NCBI GenBank assembly: GCA_003354055.1
Contig: PIVQ01000513.1
Coordinates: 1 to 5,561, forward strand
DNA length: 5,561 nt
Direction: 5' to 3'
DNA from: Desulfobacteraceae bacterium
GTDB lineage: Bacteria > Desulfobacterota > Desulfobacteria > Desulfobacterales > Desulfobacteraceae
Part shown: in pieces, positions 1 through 4,496 of the stretch
How positions within the stretch are numbered: the stretch's first letter is position 1
Layout of the letters: the number at the start of each line of letters is the position of its first letter
Made by a program: the position numbers and the translations under genes
The notes under the pieces: generated by a model
What the model was told of the DNA's origin: nothing
Database searches by the model: none
Seen by the model: only the letters and a program-made list of their open reading frames with translations

Positions 1-134
1 TATACTAATACCTTGTCCACCCCGGCTTCCCTGGCCACTTTGTTGACCCCCAGTCCTTTGAAACCGTCTTTGGACAGAAGTTTGCCCACAGCGTTTACCA
101 GACGTGCCTTTGTCTCTTCTTTTTTGTCAGTCAT
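1..134 (-). CDS. TetR/AcrR-family transcriptional regulator, N-terminal part (cut by left edge)
   Basis: Only the first 44 codons are in the window; the gene runs off the left edge. The visible part has the TetR N-terminal helix-turn-helix pattern: a charged start (MTDKKEETKARLV), helix 1 ending in LLSKDGFKGLGV, then NKVAREAGVDKVLV, which matches the recognition-helix region where the family usually reads 'IA..AGVSKGTLY'. The start at 134 is chosen because AGGAG (minus strand, 145-141) lies 6 bases upstream. TetR proteins are dimeric ligand-responsive repressors; the ligand-binding domain is outside the window, so the ligand and targets are unknown. The gene follows the aminotransferase in the same direction but has its own strong promoter and a palindromic operator, so it is probably autoregulated. 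TetR assignment is good; function beyond that is not inferable. Confidence 0.85.
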   Translation of the reverse strand, partial: MTDKKEETKARLVNAVGKLLSKDGFKGLGVNKVAREAGVDKVLV

Positions 135-151
135 AAGAATCTCCTAAAAAA

Positions 152-166
152 GTCACCACTGGTGAC
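152..166. promoter_or_regulatory. Palindromic operator, probable TetR autoregulatory site
   Basis: GTCACCACTGGTGAC is a perfect palindrome with 7-bp arms around one central base. It begins directly after the -10 of the tetR promoter and covers the predicted transcription start, where a bound dimer would block RNA polymerase. Size, symmetry and position are typical of TetR operators. Binding by this particular regulator is inference. Confidence 0.6.
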
Positions 167-195
167 AGGATAGCGACAGGAGAAATGATTGTCAA
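167..195 (-). promoter_or_regulatory. Sigma-70-type promoter for the tetR gene
   Basis: On the minus strand there is a perfect -35 TTGACA (195-190), a 17-base spacer and a -10 TATCCT (172-167). Transcription would start near position 160, giving a leader of about 25 bases before the ATG at 134. The bases upstream of the -35 (196-230) are strongly A/T-rich with A/T tracts, which could act as an UP element. Confidence 0.7.
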
Positions 196-222
196 TAAAA
201 AAAGATGTAGGATAAAGATTTT

Positions 223-250
223 AAAAAATTAGACTTGTTTTAAAACAGGT
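223..250 (-). terminator. Possible weak intrinsic terminator after the aminotransferase gene
   Basis: On the minus strand an A/U-rich inverted repeat (arms 242-250 and 233-241, one C-A mismatch) overlaps the aminotransferase stop codon. It is followed 4 bases later by a run of six U (228-223). The stem is poor in G/C and the centre is UUUUAAAA, so it would be inefficient; read-through into tetR is possible. Confidence 0.25.
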
Positions 251-1538
251 GGTTCCCCTTGGCAATAAAGGTTTGGAAACCTTTTGTATCATCACCGGCA
301 GCAGCTAACCTTGCCACCCCATCCTGAAGATCCGCACTGCTGGATGCAAGAGATAATCGTAAAAAGTGCTGATCACTGGATCCAATGGCGCCGAAAGAAC
401 ACCTGTCCAAAACCGCCACCCCGTGATGGTAAAGGGCAAACATCTGGAAGAGGGTGGATATTGTGGTTTTTGCCTGTATATTTTCGGGCAGGCTGTCATA
501 GGCGTTCATTACCCCCAGCCGTTCACAAAGGCCTGCAATGTTGGGAAAGGCATAAAACGCCCCTTTGGGCATCTGGCAGCTGACACCTTTGATATGATTC
601 AAATCTTCAATCACGGTATTGCAGCGGCGTTCAAAGGCGGCTGTCATATCTGCCATCCATTTCTTGGAGTCCGGGTGTTCCAACGCAACCCTTGCCCCTT
701 CCTGGTTATAGGGGGGGATGGAGGAAAAATAGTTGATGTTCATGGTTTTGAACTGCAGGGTTTCCTCAATGGTCGGGCAGACAATATATCCGATACGGCC
801 GCCGGTCCAGGCAAAGGATTTTGAAAAACCGCTGGCGATCAGGGTCATCTTTTCCATACCCGGAACCGAGGCTATGGAGGCATGGGGCTTCCCGTTGAAG
901 ATGATGTTCTCGTAGATTTCGTCGGAGTAAACCCTTACATCCTTATTGCAGGAAGACAGAATGACTTCGGCAATGGCGTGGAGCTGTGTTTTATCCGCCA
1001 CCCCGCCTGTGGGATTGGAGGGAAAGTTCAAAATGATCAGCTTGGTTCTGGGGGTGATCAGGGGCTTTAATTGCGCAGGGCTGAAGGTAAAGTTTTCAGA
1101 TTCCTCAAGATGAAGAGGGACAGGCACGGCCCCCACATATCTGATCATGGATTCGTAAATGGGGAATCCGGGGCTGGGGTAGATGATTTCATCTCCCGGA
1201 TTGCAGTAGAGCTGTTGCGTAAATGCAATGGAGGGTTTACCGCCGGGAAATACACAGACCTGATCTGGAGAAATGTTCAAATTCCGGCTTAGGCCAACCT
1301 GGCGTGCAATGGCCTGCCTCAGAGAGATCAGTCCCTGGGGATCGCAGTATTTGGTGTTTCCGGCCCGAAGCTGGGCTATCACTTCGTCGATGACCCAGTC
1401 CGGGGCATTAAAATCAGGCTCTCCGATGTTAAGACGGATAACAGATAATCCCGAAGCTTCCACCCGGGTGATATGGGGACCGATTTTAAATGCGTTTTCC
1501 GTGCCCATCATTCGGGTGCGGTCTGAATATAAAGCCAT
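240..1538 (-). CDS. Class I/II (fold type I) PLP-dependent aminotransferase
   Basis: A 432-residue cytoplasmic enzyme of the aspartate aminotransferase superfamily, expected to move an amino group between an amino acid and a 2-oxo acid. Visible landmarks are NIGEPDF (37-43), NPTGG (175-179, Asn175 near the PLP ring), SDEIY (205-209, Asp206 and Tyr209), SGFSKSFAWTGGRIG with the Schiff-base Lys240 and Arg248, and FLRLS with the substrate-carboxylate Arg394. All key residues are present, so it should be active. It is somewhat longer than the usual ~390-400 residues; extra sequence lies around 340-365 and in the last ~20 residues. The region 98-102 reads PGGKP, where aspartate-type enzymes more often have a Gly-Ala/Ser-x-Glu-Ala type sequence, so this may be a separate subfamily. 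The start at 1538 is supported by GGAG at 1547-1544. It is the third gene after the cupin regulator and acyl-CoA ligase, suggesting a role in amino acid breakdown or synthesis tied to a CoA ester. Substrate unknown. Confidence 0.9.
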   Translation of the reverse strand: MALYSDRTRMMGTENAFKIGPHITRVEASGLSVIRLNIGEPDFNAPDWVIDEVIAQLRAGNTKYCDPQGLISLRQAIARQVGLSRNLNISPDQVCVFPGGKPSIAFTQQLYCNPGDEIIYPSPGFPIYESMIRYVGAVPVPLHLEESENFTFSPAQLKPLITPRTKLIILNFPSNPTGGVADKTQLHAIAEVILSSCNKDVRVYSDEIYENIIFNGKPHASIASVPGMEKMTLIASGFSKSFAWTGGRIGYIVCPTIEETLQFKTMNINYFSSIPPYNQEGARVALEHPDSKKWMADMTAAFERRCNTVIEDLNHIKGVSCQMPKGAFYAFPNIAGLCERLGVMNAYDSLPENIQAKTTISTLFQMFALYHHGVAVLDRCSFGAIGSSDQHFLRLSLASSSADLQDGVARLAAAGDDTKGFQTFIAKGNHLF

Positions 1539-1553
1539 GGGAACTCCGTTGCA

Positions 1554-1578
1554 GGCCCGGCCTTAAGCCGGCCGAGCC
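1554..1578 (-). other. Strong intercistronic RNA hairpin between ligase and aminotransferase genes
   Basis: In the minus-strand transcript GGCUCGGCC (1578-1570) pairs with GGCCGGGCC (1562-1554) over 9 pairs, including one G-U, around a 7-base loop. It lies 15-16 bases after the ligase stop and ends 6 bases before the aminotransferase ribosome-binding site. No U-run follows, so it is unlikely to terminate transcription. It may protect or mark an mRNA end and set different levels for the two cistrons. Confidence 0.5.
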
Positions 1579-1593
1579 TTCTTTCTTGTCGGT

Positions 1594-3267
1594 TTATCGT
1601 CTGTCCGGCCAGATGTCGCAGGCCATTTCGGACAATTTATACTTCTGGATCTTGCCTGAGGCGGTCATGGGGTATTCGGTGCAAAAATGAACATACCTTG
1701 GGATTTTATAGCGGCTGATCTTGCCCCTGCAAAAATCACTGACATCGTTAGGTTCAAGATCCGCCCCTTCTTTGAGGATGACAAAGGCGCCGACCTCTTC
1801 CCCGTATTTTTTGCTGGGAACCGCTGCCACCTGAACATCCATTATATCGTCCATGCGGTAGAGGAACTCTTCTATTTCTTTGGGGTAGATGTTTTCTCCG
1901 CCCCTTATGATCATATCCTTGTGGCGTCCTGTGATGGAGAGGTTGCCGTCCTGATCAAGAATACCAAGGTCCCCTGAGTGGAGCCAGCCGTCAGCATCAA
2001 TAGCTTCCGCCGTGGCTGAAGGATTGTTGTAATATCCTTTCATCACAGAGTAGCCCCGGCAGCAGACTTCACCCTGGGCACCGGTCTCAAGCTTTTTTCC
2101 GGTTTCAGGATCTATCACTTTTACTTCGATGTGGGGCAGGGCCCGGCCAACAGTTTCCACCCGAACCCGGATATCATCGTCAATCCTTGTATAGGTCATG
2201 ACCGGTGAGGCCTCGGTGAGGCCGTAGCAGATGGTGACATCCGTCATGTGCATCTTCTCGATCACCTGCTTCATGACATGGACCGGACAGTTGGACCCTG
2301 CCATGATTCCTGTGCGCAGGGATGAAAAGTCAAATTTGTTGAACATGGGATGTTCCAGCACGGCAATGAACATGGTGGGCACCCCGTAAAGGGCCGTACA
2401 CTTTTCCTGTTCCACCGAGGCCATGACCTGGATGGGATCAAACCCTTCAAGTACCACCATACAGGTGCCGTGGTTCACGGCAGCCAGAACGCCTAAGACA
2501 CATCCGAAGCAATGAAAGAGGGGCACGGGCAGACAGAGCCGGTCATTCTCCGTAAAATTCTGGTTGGCACCGATCCAATAGCCGTTGTTGCCGATATTAT
2601 AATGGGTGAGCATCACCCCTTTGGGAAAGCCTGTTGTGCCTGAGGTATACTGCATGTTGACCACATCATGCGGGCTTAAGTCTCCCTGACGGGCTTTATA
2701 GTCTTCATCACTGACCATAACGGACAGGGCACGGATTTCAGGGATGGTATACATTCCCCTGTGTTTTTCAGGGCCTAGAAAGGCCACCCGTTTGAGATTG
2801 GGAAATTTAGGACTGGTCAGATTGCCCCGCTGGCAGGTGCGCAGTTCCGGCACCAGTTCATATACAGTATTGATGTAGTCGGTGTCCTGGAACCCGTCAA
2901 TTAAAAATAAGTTCTCCGTTTCCGACTGGGTCAGCAGGTATTCCAGTTCTGCTGTTTTGTAGTTGGTGTTTACCGTGAGCAGGATGGCGCCGATTTTGGC
3001 CGTGGCAAACTGGAGGGTCACCCAGAAGGGAATGTTGGTGGCCCATACCGCCACTTTTTCACCCTTTTGAACCCCAAGGGCCATAAGGCCTTTGGCGGTT
3101 TCATCCACAACTTTCGAAAATTCTTTATATGTCAGCCGAAAGTCCCGGTCCACATAGACAATGGCCGGATTATCCGGGTATTTTTCCACGGTCTGGTCCA
3201 GGATCTGGCCCAGGGTCAGCTCTTTTAATGCGATACTTTCATCCATCGATTCCATCATTGATTCCAT
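1594..3267 (-). CDS. ACSF2/FadD-like AMP-forming acyl-CoA synthetase
   Basis: A 557-residue ANL-superfamily enzyme that activates a carboxylic acid with ATP to an acyl-adenylate and then transfers it to CoA. Core motifs are intact: P-loop YTSGTTGFPKG (207-217), YGLTEAS (348-354), SGDLG (431-435, ribose-binding Asp433), GRHKDMIIRGGENIYPKE (447-464, hinge and Arg448) and the C-terminal ASGKIQKYKL with the adenylation lysine Lys539. The stretches LPVPLFHCFGCVLG and FCRGKISRYKIPRYV, and the overall length, resemble medium-chain acyl-CoA synthetases of the ACSF2/YngI type, so a medium-chain or related acid is likely. No membrane segment is obvious. The ribosome-binding site GGGAG (3284-3280) directly follows the stop of the upstream regulator gene, with a 17-base gap, so translation is probably coupled. 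Four nearby ATG codons (3267, 3258, 3255, 3246) arise from a 12-bp tandem duplication; 3267 is preferred because it is closest to the ribosome-binding site (12 bases). Family assignment is secure; substrate is not. Confidence 0.93.
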   Translation of the reverse strand: MESMMESMDESIALKELTLGQILDQTVEKYPDNPAIVYVDRDFRLTYKEFSKVVDETAKGLMALGVQKGEKVAVWATNIPFWVTLQFATAKIGAILLTVNTNYKTAELEYLLTQSETENLFLIDGFQDTDYINTVYELVPELRTCQRGNLTSPKFPNLKRVAFLGPEKHRGMYTIPEIRALSVMVSDEDYKARQGDLSPHDVVNMQYTSGTTGFPKGVMLTHYNIGNNGYWIGANQNFTENDRLCLPVPLFHCFGCVLGVLAAVNHGTCMVVLEGFDPIQVMASVEQEKCTALYGVPTMFIAVLEHPMFNKFDFSSLRTGIMAGSNCPVHVMKQVIEKMHMTDVTICYGLTEASPVMTYTRIDDDIRVRVETVGRALPHIEVKVIDPETGKKLETGAQGEVCCRGYSVMKGYYNNPSATAEAIDADGWLHSGDLGILDQDGNLSITGRHKDMIIRGGENIYPKEIEEFLYRMDDIMDVQVAAVPSKKYGEEVGAFVILKEGADLEPNDVSDFCRGKISRYKIPRYVHFCTEYPMTASGKIQKYKLSEMACDIWPDRR

Positions 3268-3284
3268 TATTGTCGTAAGCTCCC

Positions 3285-3854
3285 TTATTCCGGTACGTAA
3301 ATCACGGCGTGTATTGTAGCTTTTTCCTCACCGGCACAGGAGACATAGTGGGGAACAATGGAGTTGTAATAGACTGAATCCCCAGGCTTGAGGACATAAA
3401 TTTCATTGCCGTATATGATTTCAATGGATCCTTTGATCACCGCAATAAACTCTTCCCCTTCGTGGGAGGACCGGGATTTTTCTTCGGCAGATTCAGGAAG
3501 GAGTTCCACAAAAAAGGGTTCCATATGGCGGTCTGCCTTGCCTTTGCCCAGGGAATAAAAGTTCAGGGCTGCGGCCTTGTTTTTTCCGCCAAGAACGGAG
3601 AATTCAGCGGCCCTATCTGCCTGGCGCACGATATAGGGATCGCTAGTTTCCTGGTCATCCAGAAAGGTGCCCAGACGGACCCCGAGAGCTCTTGCGATTT
3701 TCATCAAGGGACCTAAAGGGGGATAGACATCTTCTTTAAGCATTGTGTCGATAAAATCAGGGTCCAGGCCGGTGGCTTCGGCAAGTCCCTGGATGTCCAA
3801 TTGCCGTTTTCCCATGAACGATATGATTCGCCGGTTCACTTTTCCAGTCTGCAT
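3285..3854 (-). CDS. XRE-family regulator with C-terminal cupin sensor domain
   Basis: A 189-residue one-component regulator. Residues about 7-65 form an XRE-type helix-turn-helix (GLAEATGLDPDFIDTMLK, then PLMKIARALGVRLGTFLDD). Residues about 110-187 form a cupin-2 barrel with HEGEEFIAVIKGSIEI (131-146), KPGDSVYYNS (156-165) and PHYVS (168-172). His131, Glu135 and His169 fit the usual metal-binding positions of the fold. Such HTH-cupin proteins sense small molecules and often control neighbouring amino acid, polyamine or acid metabolism genes (PuuR-like architecture). The start at 3854 has an excellent ribosome-binding site, GAGGGAG (3866-3860), 5 bases upstream. It is the first gene of a likely operon with the acyl-CoA ligase and aminotransferase, and its promoter overlaps a 17-bp palindrome, so autoregulation is likely. 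The effector cannot be read from the sequence. Confidence 0.9.
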   Translation of the reverse strand: MQTGKVNRRIISFMGKRQLDIQGLAEATGLDPDFIDTMLKEDVYPPLGPLMKIARALGVRLGTFLDDQETSDPYIVRQADRAAEFSVLGGKNKAAALNFYSLGKGKADRHMEPFFVELLPESAEEKSRSSHEGEEFIAVIKGSIEIIYGNEIYVLKPGDSVYYNSIVPHYVSCAGEEKATIHAVIYVPE

Positions 3855-3885
3855 GAGTTCTCCCTCTCGTGTAAAAAAAATGTAA

Positions 3886-3902
3886 TCCTATAATATATAG
3901 GA
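3886..3902. promoter_or_regulatory. 17-bp palindrome over the -10 region, probable operator of the XRE-cupin regulator
   Basis: TCCTATAATATATAGGA has perfect 7-bp arms around a 3-base centre and covers the whole -10 and adjoining spacer of the operon promoter. A bound dimer would block promoter melting. XRE-type regulators commonly bind palindromes of this size; binding by the adjacent regulator is inference. Its A/T-richness means part of the symmetry could reflect the -10 sequence itself. Confidence 0.5.
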
Positions 3903-3915
3903 AATGCTTTGTCAA
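3887..3915 (-). promoter_or_regulatory. Promoter of the regulator-ligase-aminotransferase operon
   Basis: Minus strand: perfect -35 TTGACA (3915-3910), 17-base spacer, -10 TATAGG (3892-3887, 4 of 6 matches). Transcription would begin near 3881-3880, at the edge of a run of eight T (3880-3873). This gives a leader of about 27 bases to the ATG at 3854. The perfect -35 and correct spacing make the call reasonable despite the weak -10. Confidence 0.6.
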
Positions 3916-4089
3916 AATAATCATTGTGATCAGGACTATTCTCTTGTAGAGTCAAGATAGAATCGTTTGATCGACGTTGTTACAGGGCCATGCTACAAGT
4001 CAATGAGGGCTGTGATCAGGCGCTGAGATTCACTTTTGCTGCCGCTGAAAATTCTGTATAAGCCCCTTTGAAAAAGAGATGATAGTTGT
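3916..4089. other. Intergenic region between divergent genes, no gene recognised
   Basis: Together with the flanking sites this forms the ~296-base divergent gap (3855-4150). I see no convincing gene or RNA here. A 10-bp direct repeat, TGTGATCAGG, occurs at 3925-3934 and 4011-4020 and resembles a CRP/FNR-type half-site only loosely. A TATAAG hexamer at 4057-4062 could be a -10 for the rightward genes, but no convincing -35 stands at the right distance. The rightward promoter therefore remains unplaced. Confidence 0.5.
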
Positions 4090-4136
4090 AGCATTTGGTA
4101 CAAATGCTTTTTTATATAGCATTTGCTGCAAATGCT
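4090..4136. repeat. Two tandem 19-bp palindromes upstream of the acidic protein gene
   Basis: Both units have the form AGCATTTG-N3-CAAATGCT with identical 8-bp arms: 4090-4108 has centre GTA and 4118-4136 has centre CTG (symmetry extending to 9-bp arms). They are 28 bp apart centre to centre, separated by a T/A-rich 9-base stretch, and the second ends 2 bases before the AGGAG ribosome-binding site of the gene at 4151. They could be paired operators for a dimeric repressor. In RNA they could instead form two interchangeable hairpins. The first is followed by a U-run (4108-4113), giving it a terminator-like look; the second is close enough to affect ribosome access. I do not recognise the motif. 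Confidence 0.75.
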
Positions 4137-4150
4137 TTAGGAGACAAAAG

Positions 4151-4417
4151 ATGAAGACTATTGAAGTGAATATAAAGGCTGAATTCATCGTTCCGGATGA
4201 CTGGGAAGTAACCGAGCACATGCCTGATCCTGAATATCCCGAAGATATACGGCGGGTGCTCAGAATTGATGACCAGTTTTATGATTTTTTCCCGGAATGC
4301 CTGGTCAAGGTCGTGGATCCTGAGATGATCATCTGGTCCGCAGATGAGGGCCGGACCGAAGATATCATTGATTGCATGGATGCCTTCCAGGTTAATATCC
4401 AGGAAAGAGATGCCTAA
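4151..4417 (+). CDS. Small acidic protein of unknown function (88 residues)
   Basis: I do not recognise this protein. It has 88 residues with about 24 Asp/Glu against 8 Lys/Arg, so it is strongly acidic, and no signal peptide or membrane segment is visible. The N-terminus (MKTIEVNIKAEFIVPDDWEV) looks like a beta-strand pair. The middle (YPEDIRRVLRIDDQFYDFFPECLVK) and end (EDIIDCMDAFQVNI) look mixed helix/strand. Two cysteines are present but no metal-binding pattern. The start at 4151 is supported by AGGAG at 4139-4143, 7 bases upstream. An in-frame ATG at 4079 would add a Cys-rich 24-residue extension across both palindromes and has no good ribosome-binding site, so it is rejected. It is the first plus-strand gene and is followed closely by the c-di-AMP synthase gene, so it may be co-transcribed with it. 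That it is a real gene is likely; its role is unknown. Confidence 0.7.
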   Translation: MKTIEVNIKAEFIVPDDWEVTEHMPDPEYPEDIRRVLRIDDQFYDFFPECLVKVVDPEMIIWSADEGRTEDIIDCMDAFQVNIQERDA

Positions 4418-4496
4418 AGCGGAGCTTGACGTGACACCTGATGCTCCGCCTGATTTTATCCCCCTGAAGCAGTATTATCCGAGGAAGTTTTCATGA
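4410..4496 (+). CDS. Possible 28-residue micro-ORF linking the acidic protein gene to cdaA
   Basis: An ATG at 4410 lies inside the last codons of the preceding gene (its stop is 4415-4417) and has AGGAAAGAG just upstream. The frame runs 28 codons (begins MPKAELDVTPDAPPDF, ends in YYPRKFS) and stops at TGA 4494-4496. That stop overlaps the cdaA start as ATGA. Overlaps at both ends fit a chain of translational coupling. The peptide is proline-rich and unrecognised, and short ORFs arise by chance, so this is only a candidate. It could also be a coupling device whose product does not matter. Confidence 0.35.
   Translation: MPKAELDVTPDAPPDFIPLKQYYPRKFS
4419..4449 (+). other. Hairpin between the acidic protein gene and cdaA
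   Basis: GCGGAGC (4419-4425) pairs perfectly with GCTCCGC (4443-4449) across a 17-base loop, starting 1 base after the acidic protein's stop codon. The sequence after it (CTGATTTTATC) is only weakly U-rich, so it is at best a poor terminator or attenuator, or an mRNA-stabilising element before cdaA. It lies entirely inside the possible 28-codon ORF, whose translation would open it. Confidence 0.35.

Noticed and set aside
366..824. 152-codon open frame on the plus strand opposite the aminotransferase
   Set aside because: It lies entirely antisense to a gene with all catalytic motifs, shows no domain and lacks a convincing ribosome-binding site.
3990..4061. 23-codon ORF on the plus strand in the intergenic region, a possible leader peptide for the palindromic leader
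   Set aside because: The only purine-rich stretch upstream sits too close to the ATG, no regulatory codon run is present, and a frame this short is expected by chance.
4090..4136. CRISPR-like or transposon-end repeat interpretation of the twin palindromes
   Set aside because: Only two units with a 9-base gap, no spacers of CRISPR size, no transposase and no target duplication nearby; regulation is the simpler reading.
4079..4150. Upstream in-frame ATG at 4079 giving a 112-residue form of the acidic protein
   Set aside because: The added 24 residues would be translated from both palindromes, are Cys-rich and unlike the rest, and have no good ribosome-binding site, whereas 4151 has AGGAG at ideal distance.
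4030..4221. 63-codon minus-strand ORF crossing the twin palindromes
   Set aside because: It overlaps the start of the well-supported plus-strand gene, has no recognisable domain, and its frame mainly reads through repeat and A/T-rich sequence.
4419..4463. Strong intrinsic terminator separating the acidic protein gene from cdaA
   Set aside because: The stem has only 7 pairs with a 17-base loop and is followed by CTGATTTTATC rather than a continuous U-run, so it is listed only as a hairpin.
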